Both the position numbers and the translations under genes were made by a program. A model generated the notes under the pieces. The model made no database searches and was not told the DNA's origin. It saw only the letters and a list, made by a program, of their open reading frames with translations. Shown piece by piece: positions 51,065 through 60,764 of a DNA stretch of 64,000 nt; positions within the stretch are counted from its first letter, which is position 1, and each line of letters begins with the position of its first letter. This stretch comes from Pseudomonadota bacterium (GTDB lineage: Bacteria > Pseudomonadota > Alphaproteobacteria > UBA2136 > JASBTF01). The stretch is from the NCBI GenBank assembly GCA_030148545.1, contig JASBTF010000002.1:113218-177217 (forward strand), in the 5' to 3' direction.

Positions 51065-52175
51065 CCTTACGCTCCAATACTGTGGCAATACCTTGGCCGC
51101 CACCAATACACATGGTAGCTAGCGCATAGCGCCCGCCGGTGCGGCGTAGCAGCTTGGCGGCTTGGCCTAAAATACGCGCACCGCTGGCCCCTAGTGGGTG
51201 GCCTAGGGCAATTGCGCCGCCATCAATATTTAGTTTTTTCTCATCAATGCCTAGCTCATCAATCACGGCGAGCGCTTGGGCAGCAAAAGCCTCGTTTAGC
51301 TCAATCACATCCATGTCTTCTAGTTTGAGGCGGGCGCGTTGTAGCGCCTTGCGAGATGCTTCAACCGGGCCGATTCCCATAATTTCTGGATCACAGCCAC
51401 TTACGGCGGTGCTTTTTACATGCGCCATAATGTTGAGATCGTGCTTTTTGGCAAACTCTTCCGAGGTAACAAGCAAAGCTACCGCACCATCGGTGAGTGG
51501 GGAGCTTGTTCCTGCAGTAACAGATCCGTCGGCTGAAAATGCTGGCTTTAGGCCTGCCAAACCTTCTAGCGAGGTTTCGGCACGTGGAGTAGCATCTTCA
51601 GTAATGCCATTAATAGGTACAATTTCAGGCCATTCGGTTGCCGCCAAGCATTTTTCTTGGCTGGCTAGGGCAAATTTTTCCTGCTTTTCACGGGATATTT
51701 TATACTTCTTGGCTAGGTTCTCCGCTGTTTCTCCCATGCCGATGTAGGCTTGTGGGTAGCTAGCATAAAGGTTGGGGTTGGGGAGTGGGTTAAAGCCGGT
51801 CATAGGCACGCGGGTCATGCTTTCTACACCTGCGCAAATAAAGGCCTCGCCCGCACCAAGTTGAATATGCCCTGCTGCCATGTGTAATGCTTGCATGGAG
51901 GAGCCACAAAAACGGTTCACCGTAACACCTGCAACACTGCGTGGTAAGTCGGCAAGAAAAGTAATGAGTCGTGCTAGGTTAAAACCTTGCTCCCCTTCAG
52001 GAAAAGCACATCCTAAAATTAAATCTTCTATATAGTTAGCATCAACACCTGTTTGTTGTATGAGTGATTTTACAACAGTTGCTGCCATTTCGTCGGCGCG
52101 AACTTTAGCAAGTGCGCCTTTGTGGGCGAGGGTGAAGGGGCTGCGGGCAAACCCGCAAATGACAACGTTCTTCAT
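51057..52175 (-). CDS. fadA: acetyl-CoA acyltransferase (thiolase)
   Basis: 372 residues. It cleaves 3-ketoacyl-CoA in the last step of beta-oxidation. Catalytic Cys in VNRFCGSSMQALHMAAG, active-site His in GGAIALGHPLGASGARI, and second Cys in TMCIGGGQG. It is slightly shorter than most thiolases (about 390) because a loop after MTRVPMTGFNPLPNP is compact. Starts 3 bp after the FadD-type ligase gene and overlaps the next one. Confidence 0.93.
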   Translation of the reverse strand: MKNVVICGFARSPFTLAHKGALAKVRADEMAATVVKSLIQQTGVDANYIEDLILGCAFPEGEQGFNLARLITFLADLPRSVAGVTVNRFCGSSMQALHMAAGHIQLGAGEAFICAGVESMTRVPMTGFNPLPNPNLYASYPQAYIGMGETAENLAKKYKISREKQEKFALASQEKCLAATEWPEIVPINGITEDATPRAETSLEGLAGLKPAFSADGSVTAGTSSPLTDGAVALLVTSEEFAKKHDLNIMAHVKSTAVSGCDPEIMGIGPVEASRKALQRARLKLEDMDVIELNEAFAAQALAVIDELGIDEKKLNIDGGAIALGHPLGASGARILGQAAKLLRRTGGRYALATMCIGGGQGIATVLERKDD

Positions 52176-52178
52176 GCG

Positions 52179-53852
52179 CTATTCCTTGTTTTTATCATTT
52201 TCAGCTTTTAATGGCTTTTTGTCCAGCTTGCCTACCATTGTCTTTGGTAGTTCATCACGAATTTCAATAACAGCCGGTCGCTCTAGTGGGTTGAGTTCGC
52301 CAAGTGCGTAGGTCATTAAGTCCTCTTTTGTTGTTGTGGCACCCGGGCGTAGCGAAATATATAACTTGGGTACCTCTCCCTTATGGGGGTCGGCAATAGC
52401 AATGGCAGCAGCATCCTGAACATCGGGGTGACGGTAGAATGCTTTTTCAATAACACTGGGGTAAACGTTGTAACCGTTTACGATAATAAGGTCCTTGGCA
52501 CGGTCGGTGAGGAAGGTAAATCCATCGGCGTCCATGTAGCCTAAATCGCCAGTACGTAACCAGCCGTTATAGAGCGTTTCGGCTGTTGCTTCGGGTTTTT
52601 TCCAGTAGCCAACCATAACTTGCGGACCGCGAATAAACACCTCGCCAACCTCGCCAATAGGCATTTTTTTATCCGGATTCTCCTGGTCGCGGATTTCAAG
52701 TTCTCCCCCAGGCATAGGTACACCAACCGAGCCTGCTTTACCGCCCGTGTGTCGTGGGCTGCAAGCGGCAACGGGGCTGCACTCTGTCATGCCGTAGCCT
52801 TCTAGTAGTTTTTGTTCAGTGATTTTTTCAAAACGACGTTTAATAGCGCCAGGTAGTGGTGCGCCACCACTGATACAAAATGTGGTTTGCTCAAAATCTT
52901 GCGGGCAAATTTTGGGGTGGTCTAGCAGTGCATTAAACAGTGTTGGTACACCAGCAAGGAACGTTGGCTTATATTTTTTGAGTGTATCTACAGCTTGGTT
53001 GAGCTCAAACTTTGGCAGCATGATCAGCTCTGCGCCAATACTAAGGCCAAGGTTCATCAAGCCGGTCATGGCAAATACGTGGAAGAAGGGAAGAATGGCC
53101 AGAAAACGCTCCCCATCGGGTGAGGGCTCGCCCAGCCATTGGCGTACTTGTACGGTGTTACTATATAGGTTGCGGTGGGTCAGCATGGCGCCTTTGGGCA
53201 CACCTGTGGTGCCGCCGGTGTATTGCAGTACGGCTAAATCGGTCGCGGGGTCAATGTCTACTGGCGTGGGGCGGGTTTTGGTACGCACCATAGTAGCAAA
53301 GCGGCGGTGGTGCTTATCGTTTGGAATTTTGCAAATTTCTTTGTGTTTTAAAATAGGGAATAGTGCGGCTTTTACTGCCGGTAATGCCTCGCTCAGTGTG
53401 GTTACAGCAATGGTGCGTAGCGGTGTGTTGCGTAGCGCTTTTTTCACCTTGGGGTAAATGGTGCTGAGATTCAGTGTGAACATCAGCTTTATTTCGCTAT
53501 CAGTAATTTGGTAGGCCAGTTCATCAGCGGTGTAGAGTGGGTTGAAGTTCACCACCGTGGCGCCTGCTTTTAGAATGGCATAGTAGGCAATAACAAACTG
53601 TGGGCAGTTAGGTAGGCAAATACCCACGCGGTCGCCGGGGCCAATGCCTTCTGCTTGGAGTGCAGCGGTCATGTTGCGTACGGCAATGCTTAACTGTTGG
53701 TAACTGGTGCGTTTGCCAAAAAAGTTAAGCGCAGGCTTTTCGCCATGGGCAGCAACCGAGCTATCAAAAAGGGCTGTTAATGGTGCGTTTACACCATTAA
53801 ACTCAGGGTTAACATCACTGGGGTAGTGTGCATGCCAGGGGTGGGTTGTCAT
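52179..53852 (-). CDS. fadD: long-chain fatty-acid-CoA ligase
   Basis: 557 residues, ANL superfamily. It activates fatty acids with ATP and CoA. P-loop-like motif YTGGTTGVPKGAML, then EGYGMTECSPVAACSP, YNGWLRTGDLGYMDADG and KDLIIVNGYNVYPSVIE, ending with the catalytic Lys region MVGKLDKKPL. Its start ATG overlaps the stop of the upstream fusion gene by 4 bp (ATGA). Confidence 0.94.
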   Translation of the reverse strand: MTTHPWHAHYPSDVNPEFNGVNAPLTALFDSSVAAHGEKPALNFFGKRTSYQQLSIAVRNMTAALQAEGIGPGDRVGICLPNCPQFVIAYYAILKAGATVVNFNPLYTADELAYQITDSEIKLMFTLNLSTIYPKVKKALRNTPLRTIAVTTLSEALPAVKAALFPILKHKEICKIPNDKHHRRFATMVRTKTRPTPVDIDPATDLAVLQYTGGTTGVPKGAMLTHRNLYSNTVQVRQWLGEPSPDGERFLAILPFFHVFAMTGLMNLGLSIGAELIMLPKFELNQAVDTLKKYKPTFLAGVPTLFNALLDHPKICPQDFEQTTFCISGGAPLPGAIKRRFEKITEQKLLEGYGMTECSPVAACSPRHTGGKAGSVGVPMPGGELEIRDQENPDKKMPIGEVGEVFIRGPQVMVGYWKKPEATAETLYNGWLRTGDLGYMDADGFTFLTDRAKDLIIVNGYNVYPSVIEKAFYRHPDVQDAAAIAIADPHKGEVPKLYISLRPGATTTKEDLMTYALGELNPLERPAVIEIRDELPKTMVGKLDKKPLKAENDKNKE

Positions 53853-56149
53853 GATGAACTCTCCTCAGTATCTGTTGTTTGCTGCTTAATAAATTCGGCG
53901 ATATCGCGCCATGTACTACCAATGTTTTTATAAATCAGGGCGTGTTGGTCGCTTTCAATCCACTTAACCTGTGCGTTGGGCATCATGTCTTGTAGTTTTT
54001 CGGCGCTGCGTGGCAGTACAACAGGGTCTTTAGTGGCTTGTAGTAAAAGAGTTGGCGCAGCAACCGAGCTTGCGTGTTTTTTAAGTTGGCGTGTTATTTT
54101 AAGCACTTCGTGTAAGGCGGGCATAGGAATATGCTGATATTCCAGCTCGGGGTGTTTAGAAATAGTGGCATAAAATGGGTACACGCCACCGCGTTGACGG
54201 CCCTTACCAGGCAAGCGTGCGGAAAGTTTGTTGAGGCGATTCATCCACGGTACTAGGCTAATGCCGCGGCCTTGAATAACAAGTGGAATACCAGCACCAG
54301 CAACACCAGCTAGCTTGGGTGGTTTGCTTTCTGCGTGGAGGAGGGCAAGTGCGCCACCAGTAGAAAAACCAACCATAACTACTTTTTCGCAGCAGTTGGT
54401 CAAAATACTATAATTGCGTTTTACGGCATCTAGCCATTGTTGCCAGTTGCGGCCATGTAAATCCCACGGTGAGGTGCCATGCCCGGGCAAGCGCATGGAA
54501 AGAGTGCTGTACCCTTGGTGGTGTAAAAATGTAGCTAAATCATCCATTTGTGCTGGGCGCGCCATAAACCCGTGCACAAGCAACACACCTACCTTGGCTT
54601 TGCGGTTGTGGTGCCAGCGTGGCTCCCCGCCAATGGAGGTGGTTTGTTTTTTATTAATATCGTCGTATTGCGGCTTATCAAACTCTTTACGGTAGAACTG
54701 ATACGCAGCTTCTTCTGCTTCAAATGTTAACTTTGCTGCTTCGTGCGGGCTTACTTTTGGTGCCAATTTAATAGCCTGCTTAACCGCTTGGCCAATTGCT
54801 TCTATGGGGGCAACCTCGTTCGCATAAACAGCAACTGGGTTTTCAACCCGAATGTTGTGGAAGCTATGTTGGTTGCATAGAGCCTTGCGGTTGAGGATGA
54901 TGCTAGAGGCGCTGGTTTCAACCAGGTTGTTTTCTTCGCAGCGGCGTAAGAAGGCATCTAGCTTTGGTGAGTCGTATTGTTCTAGCCCATACCAAGTGCG
55001 CGGATGTTGCAAATCTCTATGTAAATGTATGGTGCAATTCTTATTAAGCTCTTGAATTATAATATTTAATATGGTGCAAAATTGCTTTTTATCAATCAGC
55101 TTAGTATTCTTTTTAGCCAACTCCGTTAACACGGTGGATGCAAGGTGGTCGAGGTGTACGGTGGTAAGTTTATAAATAGCATCGGCATAGGCGTTGCGGA
55201 TTTTACCGCTGGCATTGCGCATAAAGCGCGCCAGCATTTTCTCTACCGTACCGGTAGCGTTATCGCGCAGGGCGAACAAATCGTCCAAGCTACGTACTTG
55301 TTCAAAGAACTTGTGTAGTAAAAACTCTTGGGTGTTGCTCAGGTGGTGGCTAACATCCTGTGGCTCTGTGGTGCGGATGTCCATATCTGTGTCTTTAAGC
55401 AGAATATTACCTTCAACAATCAGCTCTTCTAATGCACCTGCAGGCAGGCCGCCGGCAAGTTTATCAACAATATTGCTAATGGCGTTGTCGTTAGTGCGTA
55501 GTGGGTAGAAGGTGATTGAGCCAGGCACAATCAGCGTGGGCTGTTGTGCGGCAGCGTGCAGTTTGTCTTCTGTCATTTCCAGCGCGCGGCACCAGTGGTC
55601 AATACGGTCACGTTCGTTATTAGCAAATACGTGGCGAATACGGTGTTTAAGCAAATCTAATGTAAAGGCAAGGGCGGCAGCACCACGGTGTACTTCCTTT
55701 AGTTGCTCACGTTCGGGTGAAAAAATGCGATAGCGGCCTTTGTCATCCAGTACGCGGCGGTCTTTCACCATGCCGCCTTCAGGGAAGATCAGCACTTTTT
55801 GTCCGCGCAAAATTTCTGCTGCGAGGAAGGGGAGTAGCCCGCTCATGCGGTTTGGTACGGCACCATGCTCGCGTAGAAATTTATCCAGCGCCGGGTGGGC
55901 TTTAAACAATGTGTGGTGAGCAATGGCACGGCAGTGCTTGCCTGTGTACTTGTGTATCAAATAGGGCGGTATGACAGTCTCGAACCGGGCGAAGTGGTTG
56001 AAAAGAAAGATTTGGCCATGTTCAAAATGTGCAGGATCGGTATGAACTTTAATATTGAGGCCAAGGCGTTGCTCTAAAAAAGACAATAGTTTCATGTGTC
56101 GTGCGTAGGAGGCACGGTTAATTGTGAAATCCTTGTCTTTCTTTGTCAT
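53849..56149 (-). CDS. PlsC-like acyltransferase fused to alpha/beta hydrolase
   Basis: 766 residues from the ATG at 56149, preceded by AAAAGGAGCC. The N-terminal part (about 40-270) is a glycerolipid acyltransferase: FNHFARFE at 50-57 (H-x4-E instead of the usual H-x4-D) and IFPEGGMV at about 121-128. A helical linker of about 240 residues follows. The C-terminal part (about 510-760) is an alpha/beta hydrolase with LLVHGFMARPAQM, nucleophile elbow VGFSTGGALALL and DQHALIY with the catalytic His. Both catalytic units look intact. First gene of the beta-oxidation operon, so it probably releases or remodels acyl chains; this is inference. Confidence 0.85.
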   Translation of the reverse strand: MTKKDKDFTINRASYARHMKLLSFLEQRLGLNIKVHTDPAHFEHGQIFLFNHFARFETVIPPYLIHKYTGKHCRAIAHHTLFKAHPALDKFLREHGAVPNRMSGLLPFLAAEILRGQKVLIFPEGGMVKDRRVLDDKGRYRIFSPEREQLKEVHRGAAALAFTLDLLKHRIRHVFANNERDRIDHWCRALEMTEDKLHAAAQQPTLIVPGSITFYPLRTNDNAISNIVDKLAGGLPAGALEELIVEGNILLKDTDMDIRTTEPQDVSHHLSNTQEFLLHKFFEQVRSLDDLFALRDNATGTVEKMLARFMRNASGKIRNAYADAIYKLTTVHLDHLASTVLTELAKKNTKLIDKKQFCTILNIIIQELNKNCTIHLHRDLQHPRTWYGLEQYDSPKLDAFLRRCEENNLVETSASSIILNRKALCNQHSFHNIRVENPVAVYANEVAPIEAIGQAVKQAIKLAPKVSPHEAAKLTFEAEEAAYQFYRKEFDKPQYDDINKKQTTSIGGEPRWHHNRKAKVGVLLVHGFMARPAQMDDLATFLHHQGYSTLSMRLPGHGTSPWDLHGRNWQQWLDAVKRNYSILTNCCEKVVMVGFSTGGALALLHAESKPPKLAGVAGAGIPLVIQGRGISLVPWMNRLNKLSARLPGKGRQRGGVYPFYATISKHPELEYQHIPMPALHEVLKITRQLKKHASSVAAPTLLLQATKDPVVLPRSAEKLQDMMPNAQVKWIESDQHALIYKNIGSTWRDIAEFIKQQTTDTEESSS

Positions 56150-56315
56150 AGGCTCCTTTTTGTGCAGCGCAACATTATTGTATTCTATATTCTTATGGGT
56201 GTTGCCTGTGGATAAGTCTAACAAAAAACTGACAATTAACAAATAAAATCAACATATTATTGTGCATTGCACAAAAAGTAGGCAGTATGTGATATCGTTC
56301 CGGATTCGCTTGGCA

Positions 56316-57257
56316 ATGCTGAAAAACATCGCTAATCTGCCGCTTATGCTATCTAAAAAGCTTCCGTTAATTTTGTGGCTCTTAATTGGGTTGACCTATG
56401 TACTCATTGTGTTTGGTAGCGCTGTGCGCGTAACCGACAGCGGTATGGCCTGCCCAGATTGGCCATTGTGCTATGGCCAATGGTTACCATTCCCAGAGCC
56501 TGCTAGTGGCTACATTGTAGATGGTCAGCATTATACGTGGTGGCAGGTATCGTTAGAGTGGGGGCACCGGTTATTGGCAGCAGTGGTGAGCTTTTTGTTG
56601 TTGGGTGTGGCAGTGGCTGCAGTGGTGTGGCGTAAGCAGTACCCACAGCTGGTGAAATGGGTGTGGCTACCGTTGGTGATTTTAGCCGTACAAATTAAGC
56701 TGGGCGGGCTTACTGTTTTCCTTTCCAACATTCATTGGAGTGTGGCGCTGCACCTTGGCGGTGCAGTGTTGGTACTTTCTAGCTTGTTGTGGTTGGTGCG
56801 GCCACAGGCTGCACCAGCGTTGCCTAAGCTGGCCTGGTGGGGCTTGGCTGCATTTGCTGTGGCTGTGTTTATTACAATGTTGATGGGCGCCATGGTATCC
56901 GCCGGCCATTTTGGCGGTGTTTGTGGTGGCTTATGGGTGTGTCTTGGTAGCATTTGGCCCGATGATTTTGGGCAACAATTTCACATGAAACATCGTTTTA
57001 TGGCTGTTATATCTTTGATTTTATGTGTAATTTGGGTGGTGCTGATAAAACGCACCGCGCCGGGCTGGCGTTTTCCGATGCTGTTGGTGAAGTCTATTCT
57101 CGCTGTACAGGTTTTGCTAGGTATTATTACTTTGTATAGTTTTACGCATTACCCGCAGTTTTACCCCTTGTTGAGCGTGAGCCACCTGGCTGTGGCGGTG
57201 CTATTGTTTAGTGCTAGTTGGGCAGCGCTCATTGGTGTGTTGGGCCCACGTAAATGA
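56316..57257 (+). CDS. ctaA: heme A synthase (COX15/CtaA)
   Basis: 313 residues from ATG 56316; ATG 56346 is an alternative and neither has a clear ribosome site. It oxidises heme O to heme A for cytochrome oxidase. Eight membrane helices with the conserved cysteines in SGMACPDWPLCYGQWLP, and heme ligands in LEWGHRLLA, SVALHLGGA, HMKHRFMA and SVSHLAVA. Overlaps ctaB by 4 bp (ATGA). Confidence 0.92.
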   Translation: MLKNIANLPLMLSKKLPLILWLLIGLTYVLIVFGSAVRVTDSGMACPDWPLCYGQWLPFPEPASGYIVDGQHYTWWQVSLEWGHRLLAAVVSFLLLGVAVAAVVWRKQYPQLVKWVWLPLVILAVQIKLGGLTVFLSNIHWSVALHLGGAVLVLSSLLWLVRPQAAPALPKLAWWGLAAFAVAVFITMLMGAMVSAGHFGGVCGGLWVCLGSIWPDDFGQQFHMKHRFMAVISLILCVIWVVLIKRTAPGWRFPMLLVKSILAVQVLLGIITLYSFTHYPQFYPLLSVSHLAVAVLLFSASWAALIGVLGPRK

Positions 57258-58159
57258 GTACTGCTACTTTGCCCCAAAACCTGACCATGGCACAGCGTGT
57301 GCGCGATGTGGTGATGCTCACTAAGCCAAAAATTATTGTGTTATTGGCCATTACCTGCTTGGCCGGCGCATTGGTGGCGGCTAAAGGTAATGGCGATTTG
57401 CTGCAACTGCACACCGTGTTGCTGGCCGTGTTGGGGTTATGTTTGTCCTCTGGTGGGGCCAACGCGGTAAACATGTGGTACGACCGCGATATTGATGCCG
57501 TGATGGATCGCACCGCCAAGCGCCCTGTACCAAGTGGTCGCATGCAGGCAACCACAGCCTTGTTGTGGGGCGTTGGCTTGGGTGTGGCAGGTGTGGGATT
57601 GCTGGCGCTGTGGGTTAACCTATGGGCCGCGGCCATGGCAGCGGCGGGGTATTTGTTTTACGTGTTTGTTTACACCATGGGCCTGAAGCGCCGTACGGTA
57701 CAAAATATTGTTATTGGTGGTGCTGCTGGGTCATTCCCGCCGCTGGTTGGTTGGGCCGCTGTGCAGGGAGATGTAAGCGCGTGGCTACCATGGGGCATGT
57801 TTGCAGTGATATTTTTATGGACGCCACCACATTTTTGGGCGCTAGCACTTATGGTGAATGCCGATTACACCCGTGCCGGCGTACCCATGTTGCCTGTTGT
57901 AGCGGGGGTAGAGGTGACCAAAGTACAAATTGTGCAATACACCGTGGTGTTGTTGGTGGCGACGGTAGCTATGGGACTGTTGCCGCCGTTGAGTTGGGGT
58001 TATACCCTTGCGGCACTGGTGTTGGGTTTATGGTGGCTTAAAAGTGCGGTGGATCTATTGTTTAATGCCGGCACCAAGGGGGCGCAGCGCGTGTTTGTGC
58101 GCTCACTCTATTATTTAGCGTATGTGTTTACAGCTATGGTGGTGTTTAGTTTTGTCTAA
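57254..58159 (+). CDS. ctaB: protoheme IX farnesyltransferase (heme O synthase)
   Basis: 301 residues, UbiA superfamily. It adds farnesyl to heme b. First Asp-rich motif NMWYDRDIDAVMDRTAKRPV with PSGR after it, second motif region around PPHFWALALMVNADYTRAGV; about eight membrane helices. Lies between ctaA and ctaG with overlaps on both sides, so expression is tightly coupled. Confidence 0.95.
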   Translation: MSTATLPQNLTMAQRVRDVVMLTKPKIIVLLAITCLAGALVAAKGNGDLLQLHTVLLAVLGLCLSSGGANAVNMWYDRDIDAVMDRTAKRPVPSGRMQATTALLWGVGLGVAGVGLLALWVNLWAAAMAAAGYLFYVFVYTMGLKRRTVQNIVIGGAAGSFPPLVGWAAVQGDVSAWLPWGMFAVIFLWTPPHFWALALMVNADYTRAGVPMLPVVAGVEVTKVQIVQYTVVLLVATVAMGLLPPLSWGYTLAALVLGLWWLKSAVDLLFNAGTKGAQRVFVRSLYYLAYVFTAMVVFSFV

Positions 58160-58700
58160 AAATAATCGCCTTTTGTTGATACTTGCCGGGTTGGCGTTGG
58201 GTATGCTGTTTTTGGCATATGCCTTTGTGCCGCTGTACAAAATGTTTTGCGATGCATTGGGTATTCCGGTGCCCAGTATTTTGGTGGGAGAGGCTGGTGC
58301 CCCAAAACCAGCTATTTACGATGAAAGCAAAAAATCCGACCGAGTTATTACTGTGCGTTTTATGGCCAACACGGCGGTAGGTGTGCCGGTGAGTTTCAGC
58401 GCCAAGGACCGACGCTTGCAGGCCCGTGTGGGGGAGCCAGTGCTTACGGCCTATTATGCTAAAAATTATAGCCCGCGACCGCTAGATGGTTTGGCGGTGC
58501 ACACCATGGTACCGGCAGGTGGCAGCCGTAGTGTGAATATGGATGATTACATTGAGCTACAACAATGTTTTTGCTTTGAAGAGCAGCACTACCCAGCGGG
58601 CGAGGATTTAATTTTGCCACTCAGCTTTACCATTAGCCCCGACCTGCCTGAGCAAATCCACACCATTACTTTTGGTTACACACTGTTTGAAAGCCAGTAA
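58152..58700 (+). CDS. ctaG: cytochrome c oxidase assembly protein CtaG (COX11)
   Basis: 182 residues. It delivers copper to CuB of subunit I. One membrane helix at about 8-28 (LLLILAGLALGMLFLAYAFVPLY), then YKMFCDALGIP and the copper motif QQCFCFEEQ, both invariant in COX11. The start is uncertain: TTG at 58152, overlapping the ctaB stop with GGTGGTG upstream, fits the family length; an in-frame ATG at 58122 would overlap ctaB by 38 bp. Confidence 0.9.
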   Translation: MSKNNRLLLILAGLALGMLFLAYAFVPLYKMFCDALGIPVPSILVGEAGAPKPAIYDESKKSDRVITVRFMANTAVGVPVSFSAKDRRLQARVGEPVLTAYYAKNYSPRPLDGLAVHTMVPAGGSRSVNMDDYIELQQCFCFEEQHYPAGEDLILPLSFTISPDLPEQIHTITFGYTLFESQ

Positions 58701-58784
58701 CAAACAACTATCCCACGCTTTGCCCCGTGCGTGAAATCTGTTATAAGTGACGCAACTCATTTAATAAAAACGAAGGGTAGCACC

Positions 58785-60359
58785 ATGGCCACCGCCGCCG
58801 CACCAGTTAAAAAGAATTTCATGTATTACTTCACCACCGTAAACCATAAGGATATTGGGGTGATGTACCTATGGGCTGCGCTGTTGGCGTTCTTTATGGG
58901 TGGCCTAATGGCATTGGGCATTCGCCTTGAACTTGCCGAGCCTGGCCAACAATTTGTGGATCCGGGCTTTTTTAATCAGCTCACCGCCATGCATGCGTCG
59001 TTCATGATTTTCTTTGCAATTATTCCGGCGTTTATTGGCCTTGCGAACTACTTTTTGCCGATCATGATTGGCTCGCCAGACATGGCGTTTCCGCGGTTGA
59101 ACAACTGGACGTTCTGGATTGTTCCGCCAGCCATGTTGTTAATGACTTTCTCCTTCATGGTGCCGGGTGGTGCTAACGCTGCGGGGTGGACCGCATACCC
59201 ACCGCTAACCAACAGTTTCTATTCCCCAGGTGCTGGTATGGATATGTGGATTTTGGGCGTGCACTTGGTGGGTGCTAGTTCCATTTTGGGGGCGATTAAC
59301 CTGATTGTAACCACGCTTAACATGCGTGCGCCAGGTATGGGTTTATTTAAAATGCCGCTGTTTGTGTGGGCTATTTTGATCACCGCATGGCTGCAGCTAA
59401 TGGCTACACCAGTACTAGCTGGTGCCATTACCATGCTGCTGACCGATCGTAATTTCGATACTGCGTTTTTCAACCCAGCTGGTGGTGGTGACCCTGTGTT
59501 GTTCCAGCACATTTTCTGGTTCTATTCTCACCCAGCGGTGTACATCATGATTCTACCAGCGTTTGGTATTATCTCCGAGATTGTTTCTACCTTTAGCCGC
59601 AAGCCATTGTTTGGTTACATCAGCATGGTTGGTGCTGTGGTGGCTATTGCGGTATTGGGTCAGGTTGTGTGGGCGCACCACATGTTCAGCGTGGGGATGA
59701 GCTTAACCGCACAAACAATCTTCATGGGGATGACCATGGTTATTGCCGTACCAACAGGTATTAAAATCTTCAACTGGTTGGCCACTATGTGGGGCGGTAG
59801 TATTGAGTTTAAAACACCAATGTTGTGGGCTGTTGGCTTTATCTTCCTGTTTACTGTGGGTGGCTTGAGCGGTGTTATGCTTGCCAGCGCACCGGTAGAC
59901 TACATGGTGCACGATACATACTTTGTGGTGGCGCATATTCACTACGTATTCGTGAGTGGTTCATACTTCGGTATCATGGCTGGGTTGCACTACTGGCTAC
60001 CAAAAATGACCGGTCGTATGTTTAGCGAGCGTTTGGGCCAAATCCACTTCTGGCTAACGTTTATCTTCATGAACATTACCTTCTTCCCGATGCACTTCTT
60101 GGGGCTTATGGGCATGCCACGCCGTATTGCGGATTACAACCCAGTATATGCAGATATCAATATGATCAGCACCATTGGTTCCATGGGCTTTGGTTTGGTG
60201 CAAATTCTGCTCATCATCAACGTGGTGTACTGCATTTACAAAGGTAAAAAAGCGGGCGACAACCCATGGGGTGGTAAGTCTTTGGAGTGGACCGTAAGTT
60301 CCCCACCGCCAGAGCACAACTTTGAGAAAATCCCAGTGGTGAAAGCGGAGAAGCACTAA
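58785..60359 (+). CDS. ctaD: cytochrome c oxidase subunit I, A2-type
   Basis: 524 residues from the ATG at 58785 (MATAAAPVKKNF), with GAAGGG before it. The heme a, heme a3 and CuB ligands are present: TAMHASFMIFF, WFYSHPAVYIMILPAFG with the His-Tyr cross-link, VWAHHMFSVGM and VHDTYFVVAHIHYV. The Glu of the common A1 motif GHPEVY is replaced: YSHPAVY is the A2-type signature. Proton-pumping oxidase of the inner membrane. Followed by two small membrane proteins and subunit III. Confidence 0.96.
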   Translation: MATAAAPVKKNFMYYFTTVNHKDIGVMYLWAALLAFFMGGLMALGIRLELAEPGQQFVDPGFFNQLTAMHASFMIFFAIIPAFIGLANYFLPIMIGSPDMAFPRLNNWTFWIVPPAMLLMTFSFMVPGGANAAGWTAYPPLTNSFYSPGAGMDMWILGVHLVGASSILGAINLIVTTLNMRAPGMGLFKMPLFVWAILITAWLQLMATPVLAGAITMLLTDRNFDTAFFNPAGGGDPVLFQHIFWFYSHPAVYIMILPAFGIISEIVSTFSRKPLFGYISMVGAVVAIAVLGQVVWAHHMFSVGMSLTAQTIFMGMTMVIAVPTGIKIFNWLATMWGGSIEFKTPMLWAVGFIFLFTVGGLSGVMLASAPVDYMVHDTYFVVAHIHYVFVSGSYFGIMAGLHYWLPKMTGRMFSERLGQIHFWLTFIFMNITFFPMHFLGLMGMPRRIADYNPVYADINMISTIGSMGFGLVQILLIINVVYCIYKGKKAGDNPWGGKSLEWTVSSPPPEHNFEKIPVVKAEKH

Positions 60360-60493
60360 TGGCTGCTAAACAGCTAACGCCTGAGCAACATTACAAGCAG
60401 CGTGGTCGTGGTAACACAACCATTGCTGCTGTTTTAGCTGGGGTGGTTGTACTGCTACTCGTAGTGTCGTACTTTTTTGCCAAGGTTAATTAA
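60359..60493 (+). CDS. small membrane protein of the oxidase operon, 44 residues
   Basis: MAAKQLTPEQHYKQRGRGNT followed by one membrane helix (TIAAVLAGVVVLLLVVSYFFAKVN). Its start overlaps the subunit I stop (TAATG), so it is translationally coupled. The position is that of the small accessory subunits (subunit IV/CcoQ-like) found between subunits I and III in many proteobacteria. No sequence family recognised. Confidence 0.75.
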   Translation: MAAKQLTPEQHYKQRGRGNTTIAAVLAGVVVLLLVVSYFFAKVN

Positions 60494-60511
60494 TAATAAA
60501 GGGTAAAACCC

Positions 60512-60763
60512 ATGGCCGCTAAACGCCACTATGACCAACAAGCGCTAGAGCAAGATTACAAGCAGGTATTTGGCCTGTCGATGAAGGTTTTAATGTACAG
60601 CACCATTGCTATTTTAGCCTTCTTTATGTTGATGATTGTAGGTCTAGGTACCCTGTGGCATGAGTCACCAGAAGACTTTAACCGCGACTTTAGCGACCGT
60701 ATTGACATTATGTATGACGGGTTGAAGCTAACCGACCCTAAACCAGTGAAGGAGCATCATTAA
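60512..60763 (+). CDS. small membrane protein of the oxidase operon, 83 residues
   Basis: One membrane helix (about 27-48, MYSTIAILAFFMLMIVGLG) and an acidic C-terminus. Its first residues (MAAKRHYDQQALEQDYKQ) echo those of the preceding 44-residue protein, so the two may be related. Starts 18 bp after it and ends 1 bp before subunit III. Likely an accessory oxidase subunit or assembly factor; not recognised as a known family. Confidence 0.75.
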   Translation: MAAKRHYDQQALEQDYKQVFGLSMKVLMYSTIAILAFFMLMIVGLGTLWHESPEDFNRDFSDRIDIMYDGLKLTDPKPVKEHH

Positions 60764-60764
60764 A

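Noticed and set aside
52819-53457. 212-codon plus-strand frame
   Set aside because: Antisense to the FadD-type ligase, whose motifs are clear in the other strand.
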